64,000 bases of DNA from Rhyzopertha dominica. Lineage: Eukaryota > Arthropoda > Insecta > Coleoptera > Bostrichidae. The first letter of the stretch is position 1; each line of letters opens with the position of its first letter. The DNA lies in the NCBI GenBank assembly GCA_025024175.1, contig QCXZ01000137.1, positions 70,990,680-71,054,679 on the forward strand, in the 5' to 3' direction. The notes beneath the pieces were generated by a model. The model ran no database searches and was not told where the DNA came from. It worked only from the letters and a program-made list of their open reading frames with translations. Positions 22,601-33,070 of this stretch are shown here, one piece after another. The position numbers and the translations under genes were made by a program.

Positions 22601-24200
22601 TGGTGTACTGGCAGTATCAATGAATCAAAGATTTTTATTAGAATTGTATTCTTTTGTTATTTAAGCAGTTTGAATTAAGTTTAATTTGTAAAAAATGGAG
22701 GGGGCTTCTGGTGGAGAACGGACACCTGGATTTGAGACAACAAGTTACACGCCTTGTCCTTAATCCAGAGAACGGTTCCTGGGTTTGAAACGACGAGTTG
22801 CACCACGCATCCGTGCCCTTTCTGGATACTCTTCTAAAGCATGCAAGCGTGCAGCTCACTTAGAACAGATTAGACGGCAGGACCTGTCTTATCGCACCGG
22901 AATATAGTTATCTTATTTTGTGGGGTTTTAAGGGACTACCCCACTGAATCCACCTGCTAAACCTCGATATCCAATGAATTCTCCTTAATTTCCGTTTGAA
23001 TCTTCTCATCGTTTCCATTTCGTGAACTTGACGTCACCCTACCTCCTTTTTTTTCTTACTCCTTGTCGCAGAACACTGCCGCACTACAAACTGGACCACC
23101 ATTTTGATGCAACTATATTTGTTGCCTTTGCTCTAAAAGAATGTCCTGAAAAACATCATCCATTGTGTTCTAGAGAACAGCATTAAAACAGCAGGATCCA
23201 AACACCTCTCGTCGTCTACTTCACAGAACTTCAGCCTACTACGATGAGAAAATGCAAGTTTTGCAAAATAACAAACATTCTATTTATCTTGACTGAGTTA
23301 TGTTGCTTAAAATAAATTTTGTTTTTAAACATAGTGGCGTTTAATAATTTATTAATTCTCCATCGTGCACAGAATTAAAATTTAATATGAAACTTTTCAG
23401 AAGGGTCGCGCATTTCATATCAAGCCAAAGAACGCGATGTTGGCACAACGAGAGATGATTGGAAACACGGAAAAACAACAGAAACTACAAACAATCCCAA
23501 CGCAATTTGGCGTGTGGCAAACTCAGGAAGGATAAATTTCCTGCTGCTGACGTGGCCCACATAGCACACGCGCCTTCCCATTGAATAAATCTTACCAGAT
23601 CCTTTTCATCTGAACGCAGACGTGTAAATTTCAATTCGGCTCTAATTGATCTGTCACTGCGAACAATTTTCCGTAAGCCCGTTAATAAATCAGACATCCG
23701 TCAAGATCGTTTAGAAATTACGGATTGATGGCCGGACCAACAAGCACACGCCATTCAAGCGGGACAGTCCCCGAATCAATTCCTGATACGTCGGGGTACG
23801 TACACAAACGGCACAAAGGGGCAAAAAGCTCCCGACGCAGGGTAAGGGCGCGGACCGATTTGCATTGTTAACAGGGGTTTTGGCTCTGAGACAATCGGCA
23901 TTTATCATCTCCGATAATGCCGCGATGGCGCTATTGAATGATTGGATTAAAAAAAGAATCGGGCGACGTTTAATTTCCGCAGGAGTAGCGTTGCGAATTG
24001 GAAGGCCCTGTGTGCGACACAAGAGACTTGATTTGCGAAAGCAAACGAAAATGATAACATTACTCTTTACATTACATTACAGTTAGCTAAAAACCTTTAC
24101 TACACTGCAAGTTAAATAAATTACTTTTATAAGGGTACATTCTCATATTTCTTAACGTATTATTTGTTATACAAAAGAAAGTCTTAATACATGTACAAAA
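19690..24200. other. Long gene-free stretch
   Basis: No coding region with recognisable motifs in 4.5 kb. It is AT-rich apart from less AT-rich patches at about 22140-22330 and 23400-24060, which look like single-copy DNA. The open frames of 60-103 codons (for example 20671-20871, 22638-22859, 23711-24022) have no domain and overlap one another on opposite strands. A palindromic hairpin at 19975-20050 is listed separately. Confidence 0.5.
19975..20050. repeat. 76-bp imperfect palindrome
   Basis: GTTTCATAAG at 19975-19984 is repeated inverted as CTTATGAAAC at 20041-20050. Pairing continues inward through TTTGTCGCAC against GTGTGACAAAA with a small bulge. The loop is about 24 nt. It could be the core of a tiny MITE or a transcribed hairpin. 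No target duplication was evident. Confidence 0.65.
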
Positions 24201-24210
24201 ATGAAAAACA

Positions 24211-25185
24211 ATGAGTTATTATCCTGTTCTGTTAGGCAGAGATTTTATTGTAGATAAAAGAATTACTTTTGCTAATGGTAAGATAGAGATAGCTAATAAT
24301 GATGTTAGTGATAAACTCGACAACTCTGCAGACATAACTGAAATTATGAATATTGATTATGTTGAAAAGCCCTTTACTGTTGCGCAAGAGATGGAAATTA
24401 ATTCAGATATTGCTTATGGTTCTCGCGTTCGGTTAGTTGATCTTTGTGAAAATTATTTACTTGATATTGACCACATTAAGAAAGAGGAGAGCAATGTAGA
24501 GATGACTATTAAGTTACAACATTCTAATCCTATAAGTTTTCGACCACGAAGAATGGCTTATTCAGACAAATTAAAACTTCAATGTATTTTGGATGACTTA
24601 TTAAAAGAAGGAATAATTCGTCCTAGTAATTCTCCTTANGCTAGCCCAGTTATATTAGTGCGTAAGCATTCAGGCCAGGTAAGACTATGTGTCGACTACC
24701 GTGAGCTTAACAAAATTACTGTCAGGGATAATTTTCCAACTCCATTAATAGACGATCACCTTGATAGATTGAGAGGAAAAAAATATTTTTCAAGTCTAGA
24801 TCTCAAAAATTGATTTTATCATGTCAAAGTTGAAGATACCTCTATTCCGTACACATCATTTGTAACCCCTTTAGGCCAATTTGAATATTTATATATGCCG
24901 ATGGGATTGACTAATGCTCAGAGAGTTTTTGCTCGTTTTACTGAAAATATATTTAGTAATTTAATCCGAGAAGGACGTGTGCTTTTGTATTTTGATGATT
25001 TACTCATTGCGACTGATACGATAGAAGAACATTTCCAAATTATGACAAAAGTTTTTCAACTTGCCACCAGATTCAAGATGCAATTTCGATTGGATAAATG
25101 CAGATTTTTGGAAAGTTCGATTACTTACTTGGGTTATGTTATTGACAAGAATGGTATCCAACCGAGTCCTGCAAATATCAAGTAG
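24211..25185 (+). pseudogene. Ty3/Gypsy pol fragment (protease end and reverse transcriptase)
   Basis: An open frame at 24211-24813 begins with the C-terminal end of a protease-like region (PVLLGRDF) and runs into the reverse transcriptase, with VRLCVDYRELNKIT and FSSLDLKN. A stop at about 24812 breaks the frame, which then continues at about 24820-25185 with PMGLTNAQ, the catalytic YFDD at 24988-24999, and TYLGYVID near the end. Gag, RNase H, integrase and LTRs are absent. The fragment stops abruptly at 25185, where a reversed Penelope-like remnant begins. It belongs to a different lineage from the intact Gypsy at 26576-31832, as judged by the active-site flanks. Confidence 0.9.
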
Positions 25186-26512
25186 ATGGTCCATTATGTA
25201 CTGCTCTAATATTGGACTCAATTTTGAGCCCATGACACAACCCAAAATTTGCTTTTGTTTGTATAGTCCGAGTCGGATAGCTTTTTAATTCTTTAAAGTA
25301 CTTTCTATCTGATAAAATATCCATCATCTTTTGTTGGTACTGTTCTCTATCCAAACAACTGTTACGCCTCCCTTATCACTGTTTAAAATTAATAAATTTT
25401 GATGTTCTTTAAAATATCTCCTAGTTTGATTATACAATGTGTCAGTTTGGTTTTTTATGTCTTTATTGTTATGTGCGTTACTAATTATTATGCTTGTTAA
25501 TTTGGTCCTGTAATAATCTCTATGTTCTCTGTTATATTTACTAGAATGTTTTCAATAACCGCTACAATTTTTCCCATGAAAAATATACTCGGAATCCCGA
25601 AATCGCTTTTTAAAAATAATTTTCATTGTCACAGCTCCAAACTACATGTGTATGTGTCTACGATAAAATTAAGTCTATCTGTTACAGAAGTGTAAAACAG
25701 CTTGAAGAGCATTTTGCTGACGTTAACGTGATCTTAGGTCGCCGGCCTCAAGGTCGGCGTTTTCCCATGGTGACGCTGGTTGCGGGTTGATATAATTCAT
25801 GTGAATGTCTTTAACGTTTGTTTTATAACCGAATTTTGGACCTAAAGTTAAAATTGTTTTAACATTTTGAGGTACTGTGGTCGTGGATAGGTTCACAAAC
25901 CATTTTTCTTGTGTGTTGAATTTATCGTTTACAGTTTGTTTATTTACTTTATTTAAGTTATTTGTTTTTACTTGATGAAAGTGACTGTTATATTTAATTT
26001 TAAGTCTTCTTTGATATTCATTTTGTACATATTGTGGTAATTTATTTTGTAATTCCAATATTATGGAATTTATTAATTTTGATTTTCTTTTAATGAGATA
26101 ATTAACATGACTAAATCATAAACTAATGACTCTAAACATTAACCTTCCAGAATTCTATTCTCTAATGGTTCGTTGTTTTCACCAAAAAGTTTATGCAGAT
26201 TTATGACACTATTTGATACATGGTTTGACACCACTCCATTGTTCTTACATTGATGCAGGAATATTCTTTGATTCACAAGATATTCAGCTTACTCCATTGC
26301 TTTAATAACAGCATTGTTTGAACTCCATAACATGTTTTTATTTCTTGATAAAACCCTATCAGAGGTTACAACTTTGATTAAGAATAACGGTCGCAACTTG
26401 TTGAATGTTCAAACTTTAGAAGTAGGGGGTATTCGACCTTTTGAATTAATAAAATTGAGTAAACTCTTTTTTCAGTGCCAAGCTTTCGTCTTTATTTAAG
26501 ACATCATACCTT
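25186..26512 (-). pseudogene. Penelope-like retroelement remnant (N-terminal and RT part)
   Basis: On the minus strand the order is: the terminal motif CGAAAGCTTGGCA (about 26482-26494), a broken leader, and an open frame at 26058-25723 with WFVNLS (about 25888-25905) and LGPKFG (about 25830-25847), both characteristic of the N-terminal part of Penelope-like polyproteins. Next come SDKGGVTVV (about 25354-25380) and the reverse transcriptase block MGSKLSPIL (about 25216-25242). The interval between the last two is far too short, so roughly a hundred residues have been deleted. Several frame changes occur. The GIY-YIG endonuclease is missing because the copy ends at 25186 against a Gypsy fragment. 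Confidence 0.8.
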
Positions 26513-26571
26513 ATGTAGTTATAAATGAGGGAAAAGAGATATGGTGTGTGAAGAACTCTATCAGTTCTTTC

Positions 26572-26575
26572 TTCA
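26572..26575. repeat. 4-bp target site duplication, left copy
   Basis: TTCA precedes the 5' LTR and recurs directly after the 3' LTR at 31833-31836. A 4-bp duplication fits Ty3/Gypsy integration. Confidence 0.85.
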
Positions 26576-26810
26576 TGTTAAACTAAACAATCCTGGAATG
26601 CTACGACGGCAGTTCTGATGCTTGTTTGGGTTAAGGCAATTACGATTACGTCATCCGGAGCCGTGGCTGGAAGCTGGGACGCTGGCTATCAGGAGAGCGG
26701 CATTCGATTTTTAACACTCAATCGTGTACCATATCGATTTAATTAATATTTGTACGGAATATACTTTTTGTTTCGAAGTGTAGTTTATTTTTTTCTTAAT
26801 ATTTCTAACA
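26576..26810 (+). repeat. 5' LTR of the intact Gypsy element, 235 bp
   Basis: It begins TGTTAAAC and ends TCTAACA, giving the TGTTA...TAACA ends usual for LTRs. It matches the 3' LTR at 31598-31832 at all but one position (T against C in the GCAGTTYTGATGC-like stretch near 26616). Such identity means insertion was recent. It should carry the promoter for the element. Confidence 0.97.
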
Positions 26811-26817
26811 TCAGAAG

Positions 26818-26835
26818 TGGGATAAAAGATACGCG
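26818..26835 (+). other. Candidate primer binding site
   Basis: It starts with TGG, the complement of the tRNA CCA end, 7 bases after the 5' LTR. The next bases do not match a tRNA I can name, so the call rests on position and the TGG only. Confidence 0.4.
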
Positions 26836-26878
26836 TTCACAGTGTTTTTCGTGGTTCTGGTGAAACGGTGAATTTATT

Positions 26879-29800
26879 ATGCCTCGAAAGTCAAGGTCAC
26901 CAGTTCGTCGAAGTTCCCGCAGGACGAGATCACCTTCTGAGGATGGAATAGGTGATCGTGTGGGGCCGTCGAGGACAGAACGTAGTAGTCGTAAGCGACG
27001 TCATGCCCGACGGGAGCGACGAAGGTCAGGTCGCCGACAGGAACGGAAGAGCACCAGGTCCCGGAGAAGGGCTTCGGGAACACCGGAGCTGGGCGGGGAG
27101 CTTGAGCGACGGGTGTCAAGCGCTGGTGACAATACCACCGACCAGCAGCGTAGCGAAGCTACGGAGTCCGTATCGCAGCTGGGGGAAGCGATCTCCCAGG
27201 GCATAGGTCGACTCGTACAAAACTTAGGGGTAAGCCAGGCAGAGCGTCAGGTGGTGAGTACCGCTTCCACATCAATTATTGACGAATACAACCCGTTTAC
27301 GCATAACATTACTGAGTGGTTGGCTGCAGTAGACGAATTCGCATATATTTACGGGTGGAATGATAGGACAATTTGTCATTTGGCACTAAGTAAGTTACGT
27401 GGTCCCGCCGAAGTTTGGTATAGGGCACTTCCAACACGAATTTTTACATGGCCGGAGTGGAAAAAATTATTAATTGAACAGTTCCGCGCAAAGAGAGATT
27501 TGCATGCTGATTTAACCAAAATGATGCAATGTGTCGCACATCCTAATCAGAGTTTATACGCTTATACTTTTGAAAAACTATCCTTGATTCAAAAACTAAA
27601 ATTACCACTTTCAGGCGAAGATCAGGTTAATTTAATTTTAGGCGGCATATCTAATGAACAAATAAAATTTTCAGTAGAAACTGCAGGTATTACGGAACCT
27701 AGTGATTTAGCCCGGCATTTTAAAACATTAGATGAAAGACAGAGGCGTGCACCGCTGGCCAGTCCCGGTGTGACAGGTATGGAAACAGGGAAGGTGTCTG
27801 CTGGCGGTAGTCAGGGAACGTCAGGTGCTAAAAAAAATACGCTGCGATGCTATCATTGTAATAAATGGGGTCATATAAAGAAAAATTGCCCGCAAACCAC
27901 CACTCAGCATCGAAGTAAATTACCAGCAATAGAATATCATGTAAATTATATTGCTAAAAATCCCAATGATAAATTTTACAAAACCATAAAAATCAACGGT
28001 CAGGAAATAAAATCATACATTGACTTCGGCAGCGAATGCTCGCTTATAACTCAAGACGCAATAAATCAGTTACAGTTACAAACAAAACCCTGCGCCGGTA
28101 ACGTACGTTTATTTACATTAGCCGGCAACGCCATAAAACCAAAGCAATTAGTCAGCGTTGAAATAACCCTCGATAATATCAAGCGAACAATCGAGTTCTA
28201 TGTTATTGAAAAATGCGTACTGAATGTGCCCGTATTAATAGGACAAAATTTTACCGAGCTTTACGACATTAGTTATATAAGAGCCGGATCTGAACTAACT
28301 TTTACAGAAGATTTCACACGGAATTATAACAGTAGCTCACTCGAGAGCGCTACAATAAACATAGGCGTAGGTGATGCGGGGGCACAAAAATCTTTAAAAG
28401 GTATTTTAAATGAATATGCCGATTGTGTAGCGACAAACTTAAGTAACATTGGTTGTACTAAATTAACTGAGATGGTAATTTCTCTTAATTCCGAAAAACC
28501 AGTAACTTGCCGTCCCCGACAATTTTCAGATCACGAACGTGAACAAATAAGGGAAATCATAACTGACTTGTTGGAAAATGATATAATTCAGGAATACCAC
28601 GGTCCTTATGCAAGTCCTGTGCTCTTAGTAACCAAGAAAAATGGCGAGAAAAGACTCTGTGTGGATTACAGAGGGTTAAATAAAATTACTGTACCAGATA
28701 AATATCCCTTGCCACTGATTGAAGACCAATTGCGACGATTGTCAGGTTATCGTTACTTTACTAGTCTTGATTTGTTCTCTGGTTATTATCACATACCATT
28801 AGCGTCAGAATCGATTCCTTATACCGGTTTTATTACTCAAGATGGCCAGTACGCTTTTCGACGTGTTCCGTTTGGTCTCACTAATGCACCCGCAGTTTTT
28901 CAAAGAATGTTAAATTCCGCTCTTGGACAGTTAAGGTTTACAAAGGTATTAGTTTATCTGGATGATATTCTAATTCCAGCGAAAACTATTTCTGAATCAT
29001 TAGACGTGTTACGAGAAGTACTGGGTATATTTAGGCAGCACGGTCTAACGCTGAACCTTAAGAAATGTTTTTTCCTGCAAACTAAAATTGAATACTTGGG
29101 ATACCAAATTAGCAATTCACAAATACAACCTTCCTCAAATAAAATACAAGCCGTTACTCAGTTTCCTGTGCCGACAAACGTTCACCAAGTGCGACAGTAT
29201 TTAGGATTAACGGGATATTTTCGAAAATTTATACACAATTATGCAGTTCGATCGCGACCTCTGAGTAGTCTGCTACTGAAAGGTGCCTCCTGGAAGTGGG
29301 AGCAAGCGCAGCAAGAATCATTTGAAGATTTAAAGCTAAGTTTAACATCAGCACCTATTTTAACCCTATTTGACCCAGGAAAGGTTATAAAATTATACAC
29401 TGACGCTAGTCGGTGGGGTCTGGGTGGTATATTGGTGCAAGAATACGACGGAAAAGAGAAAGCTGTAGCATATTTTAGTCGGCAGACTACCAGGGATGAA
29501 CAAAAGTTTCATTCATTTGAATTAGAAGCACTCGCAGTCGTTTCAGCAATCAAACGTTTTCGACAGTATTTATTAGGCCGAATGTTTACTGTCATAACAG
29601 ATTGTGCAGCCGTTAAACAAGCCTTCGATAAACAAGAGGTTAATGCGCGCATTGGTCGATGGGTGTTGGCACTCAGTGAATATCAATTCCAAATTATACA
29701 TAGACAGGGTGCACGAATGATGCATGTCGATGCATTGAGTAGAAATCCATTGATAGAAAACAAAAACTTGTGTCTTGTGGTGGTATCTGACGAAGCTTGG

Positions 29801-31009
29801 TTACTGGCTGCTCAGCAACAGGATGCAAAAATTCAAAATATTAAAAATATTTTAGAGACAGGAGACTTCAATCAAAATAAACACATTTTTAACAGTTTTG
29901 CTTTAAAAGGTGGCAAGGTATATAAGATAACAAAATACGGGTTAAGATGGGTGGTTCCGAAATATACGAGATTCCAGGTGTTACGAATGGCACATGATGA
30001 TGCAGGACATTTCGCATTCGAAAAGACGTATGAGTTGATAGCAAGTCAGTATTGGTTTGAACACATGAGGCATTTTATAAAGAAATATGTCAATAATTGC
30101 CTCAATTGTTTGTATTTTAAATCGCCATTAGGGAAAGCGCCAGGATATTTACATCCAATTAAAAAGATCCCCAAACCTTTTCACACAATTCACATAGACC
30201 ACTTGGGTCCGTTTATTAAAAGTGTTTCAGGAAACACTTACGTTTTAGTTATAGTTGATGCTTTTACTAAATTTGTGATGATTTACCCCGTTAAAAATAC
30301 GACATCTAAAGCCACTATTAAGTCCCTCAAAGATGTGATTAAAAATTTTGGTGTTCCGCATAGAATTATAAGCGACCGGGGCACTTCCTTTACTAGCGCA
30401 GAATTTGCGGAATTTTGTAAACAAAGTGGCATTGTCCATCATCTAAACGCAGTTGCAATGCCGCGCGGAAATGGCCAAGTAGAAAGGTACAATAAAATTA
30501 TTTTAGATTCTTTGTCAACAATGGGGGCTGATAAACAGGACAAACATTGGGACGATAACATATCTAATATCCAAGTTGGGTTGAACGGTACCCTCAACAA
30601 GGCGATTGGTGTTACGCCTAGTGAGGCGCTAATGGGATATAGAGTTGTGTTTCAGGGCAAATTAGCTCTAGAAGGTGGAGAAATGATGGACGTTACTAAA
30701 ATACGAGAAGAAATGATACGTCTATCAGAAAAGCATCAGGCAGAATCGAAGCAGAGGTTCGATCTAAAACGGAGCAGTCCTCATCAATATGCAGAAGGTG
30801 ATCTGGTATTGATTCGGATTACCAGTGCGCCAGCGACGGGTAGTAGTCGTAAACTCCTGCCGAAGTGGCGAGGACCCTTTAGAGTGACCAAGGTACTGGG
30901 ACGAGACCGGTACGAGGTTTCGGACATCCCAGGAAGCAGTCGTAAGAGGCTACGATATTCTGGGATCGTCGGGGTGGAGAACGTACGCCCATGGATCCGA
31001 ATATCGTAG
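26879..31009 (+). CDS. Gag-Pol polyprotein of Ty3/Gypsy element, intact
   Basis: A single frame of 1376 codons encodes everything needed for retrotransposition. The first 60 or so residues are Arg/Ser-rich. A Gag capsid-like region lies at about 140-280 and a CCHC zinc knuckle (CYHCNKWGHIKKNC) begins at residue 324. The protease follows with YIDFGSECSLI near 382; its active-site triplet is DFG, not the usual DTG or DSG. The reverse transcriptase has LCVDYRGLNKIT and the catalytic YLDD at 693-696. RNase H has YTDAS near 841 and HVDALSR. The integrase has an HHCC zinc site (about 1040-1080), catalytic HIDHLG, ISDRGTSF and GNGQVERY, and a C-terminal GPY/F-like KWRGPF block. The start at 26879 is the first ATG of the frame, 68 bases after the LTR. 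Gag and Pol share one frame, so no frameshift is needed. It should be driven by the LTR. Confidence 0.96.
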   Translation: MPRKSRSPVRRSSRRTRSPSEDGIGDRVGPSRTERSSRKRRHARRERRRSGRRQERKSTRSRRRASGTPELGGELERRVSSAGDNTTDQQRSEATESVSQLGEAISQGIGRLVQNLGVSQAERQVVSTASTSIIDEYNPFTHNITEWLAAVDEFAYIYGWNDRTICHLALSKLRGPAEVWYRALPTRIFTWPEWKKLLIEQFRAKRDLHADLTKMMQCVAHPNQSLYAYTFEKLSLIQKLKLPLSGEDQVNLILGGISNEQIKFSVETAGITEPSDLARHFKTLDERQRRAPLASPGVTGMETGKVSAGGSQGTSGAKKNTLRCYHCNKWGHIKKNCPQTTTQHRSKLPAIEYHVNYIAKNPNDKFYKTIKINGQEIKSYIDFGSECSLITQDAINQLQLQTKPCAGNVRLFTLAGNAIKPKQLVSVEITLDNIKRTIEFYVIEKCVLNVPVLIGQNFTELYDISYIRAGSELTFTEDFTRNYNSSSLESATINIGVGDAGAQKSLKGILNEYADCVATNLSNIGCTKLTEMVISLNSEKPVTCRPRQFSDHEREQIREIITDLLENDIIQEYHGPYASPVLLVTKKNGEKRLCVDYRGLNKITVPDKYPLPLIEDQLRRLSGYRYFTSLDLFSGYYHIPLASESIPYTGFITQDGQYAFRRVPFGLTNAPAVFQRMLNSALGQLRFTKVLVYLDDILIPAKTISESLDVLREVLGIFRQHGLTLNLKKCFFLQTKIEYLGYQISNSQIQPSSNKIQAVTQFPVPTNVHQVRQYLGLTGYFRKFIHNYAVRSRPLSSLLLKGASWKWEQAQQESFEDLKLSLTSAPILTLFDPGKVIKLYTDASRWGLGGILVQEYDGKEKAVAYFSRQTTRDEQKFHSFELEALAVVSAIKRFRQYLLGRMFTVITDCAAVKQAFDKQEVNARIGRWVLALSEYQFQIIHRQGARMMHVDALSRNPLIENKNLCLVVVSDEAWLLAAQQQDAKIQNIKNILETGDFNQNKHIFNSFALKGGKVYKITKYGLRWVVPKYTRFQVLRMAHDDAGHFAFEKTYELIASQYWFEHMRHFIKKYVNNCLNCLYFKSPLGKAPGYLHPIKKIPKPFHTIHIDHLGPFIKSVSGNTYVLVIVDAFTKFVMIYPVKNTTSKATIKSLKDVIKNFGVPHRIISDRGTSFTSAEFAEFCKQSGIVHHLNAVAMPRGNGQVERYNKIILDSLSTMGADKQDKHWDDNISNIQVGLNGTLNKAIGVTPSEALMGYRVVFQGKLALEGGEMMDVTKIREEMIRLSEKHQAESKQRFDLKRSSPHQYAEGDLVLIRITSAPATGSSRKLLPKWRGPFRVTKVLGRDRYEVSDIPGSSRKRLRYSGIVGVENVRPWIRIS

Positions 31010-31597
31010 GCATGGTGTCCGAGGTAGGGCACCATGGAGGGGTGTACTTGAGGTGCATACCTATGACCTCCTGATAGGTAAGGGGATGGCGGTAACACGG
31101 GGAAGTTCTGAGACCATTAGTGTCGAATGACCTCAGAATACAGTGGTCATCCATTAGATATCTGTTAGGTAGGAGGAGGTCATGCAAGTACACACCTGGT
31201 CACTGGTCTTGTACATGGGTGGCACTAGACTTAAGTTATCTCGTTGGTTATAAGCATTTTATTTTATATTCCATTTTGTTATTTTATGCGTACCCCATTA
31301 ATTTTAAACTTGGCCAAGTTTATCCTTAATTTTAGGTTAGGTGAATTCGAGATCCGGAGCGACTGAAAACGTAGTTATTACATTATTAATTTTATTAATG
31401 TGTCTGGAAATCATGAAAACAATATTTAGCGTTGCTAGTCGACCGATTCTTATGCCTTGTTATGAGTTTCAGCTACATGGCTGGTTCCTTCGGATGACAG
31501 GAGGTTATTGCCGAAATTCAAATGGTCAGTCCAAGGCCGATGTGTGGAGCCACCACTCGACTTGAGCAGGGACGCTCCAAGATGTCAGGAACGGCCG
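31010..31597 (+). other. Non-coding 3' region of the Gypsy element
   Basis: Between the gag-pol stop and the 3' LTR there is no envelope or other recognised frame; the open frames of about 70 codons are unremarkable. The first part is GC-richer with repeated GACCTC/GAGGTC words and ACCTAT...ATAGGT complementarity (about 31061-31080). The bases directly before the LTR are not the purine run normally used to prime plus-strand synthesis. Confidence 0.6.
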
Positions 31598-31832
31598 TGT
31601 TAAACTAAACAATCCTGGAATGCTACGACGGCAGTTCCGATGCTTGTTTGGGTTAAGGCAATTACGATTACGTCATCCGGAGCCGTGGCTGGAAGCTGGG
31701 ACGCTGGCTATCAGGAGAGCGGCATTCGATTTTTAACACTCAATCGTGTACCATATCGATTTAATTAATATTTGTACGGAATATACTTTTTGTTTCGAAG
31801 TGTAGTTTATTTTTTTCTTAATATTTCTAACA
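31598..31832 (+). repeat. 3' LTR of the intact Gypsy element
   Basis: It has the same ends and length as the 5' LTR at 26576-26810, with one mismatch in 235 bases, and is followed by the TTCA duplication (31833-31836). Confidence 0.97.
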
Positions 31833-31836
31833 TTCA

Positions 31837-33070
31837 GAGGTTTTGTCCAGAAGTTGTTATGAAAAATACCCAACTTACTGTTGGAATGTATAAAGTTACA
31901 TAATTTTAAAGATGTTATAATAACACGTGAAGTGATGCTGAGTGTTATCTCATTAAGTAGGCTATTACTAATTATTTCACCAGAAATAATTTTTTGAGGA
32001 AACACAACATAAGCCACTTTTATTCTACAGCTAAGGGAGTCTACAGATATAAAGCCTTTTCAAAACATTTTCTAGGAGTTAATATACATCTGATGGCAAG
32101 GACTTAAAACCGCACTACAATACAATATATTCAAATTGTCGATGTCCTGCTGAAGAAGCAAGCAGTGCAAGTAAGGCTCTATTGTTTTTCAGATTTTCGA
32201 ATCATCAGCATACTTATGGATATTACATTTGAGTGATTTAACTGCATCGTTGAAAAATATATTAAAAAGTTGCGGTCGGAGAATCGAAGCCTGAACTCCG
32301 CACTGGTTGCTTTGTACTTGAATCCCTCATGCTCAACAAATTGCTCCCTACCTATCAGCAGAGACTTACTTATACAACAATAAGCAATTATTAACACGAT
32401 CAAACGCCTTCCTTAAATCTGTTGTTGTATATACAACGTCCAGCTGCAAACTGTCATCAAGAAGCTTCGAAACCAGGTGGGTAAACTCAAAGATTAGAAG
32501 TCGTTGATATTCTCTACAAATTCATGTTGCTCTGGCACTAAATAGCGCTCAATATGAGGATAAATAATACGTGACAAGATTATTTCGAATGATTTAGCAA
32601 AGTTTGACATATGTGCTATAGGTCTATAATTGGATACATACAGTTTTGTCGTCACTTTGAATACTGGAAGTATACGTGAAGACTTCCATGCATCCGGTAA
32701 TACATCTTCCTCTAAGATCAAATTAAAATATGACAGCGGATACACAAGACACGTAATACAGTCTACCACAAAGAATGCAGGGATATCATCAGGGCCAGAA
32801 ACAAAATTACACTTCATATTCTTCACAGNCCTCAAAACATCTTCCTCATCNATACTAAACGTATGCAGTGTAAGATAATTGTTAAATTGACCTAAAGTAT
32901 TTGTAGATTCATGGACTTCATTGTCATTAGCTTGAGAGCTGCGAACACACGGGCAGCACCCACTACCANAAAATACACAAGTCACGTTGTTACCACAGAT
33001 CTCATCACAAACGTGATTTGAATCGCTGTCATTGAACACACCAGCAAAGAGACAACAATATATCCCGATA
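31837..33070 (-). pseudogene. Jockey-like LINE reverse transcriptase, heavily decayed
   Basis: The minus-strand frame 33039-32494 holds the start of a reverse transcriptase: MKCNFVSGPDDIPAFF and LPDAWKSSRILPVFK, followed by YVSNYRPIAHMSNFAKSFE. Further along, in other frames, come a degraded LRPQLFNIFFND block and the catalytic YADD at 32201-32212. Next are QQDIDNLNI near 32120 and an LGIFHNN-type block near 31850. The order and spacing match non-LTR elements of the jockey/CR1 type. Endonuclease and 3' end are missing. Three N calls lie in it. It ends at the TTCA duplication of the Gypsy element. Confidence 0.82.

Larger units (their letters stand above)
26576..31832 (+). mobile_element. Full-length, recent Ty3/Gypsy LTR retrotransposon (5257 bp)
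   Basis: The element is complete: 235-bp LTRs at both ends, a 4-bp TTCA duplication outside them, and one uninterrupted gag-pol frame between. The LTRs differ at a single base. Just inside the 5' LTR, TGGGATAAAAGATACGCG (26818-26835) is placed like a primer binding site, although I could not match it to a tRNA. There is no envelope gene. A 588-bp region between the stop codon and the 3' LTR is non-coding and lacks an obvious polypurine tract. Confidence 0.96.
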
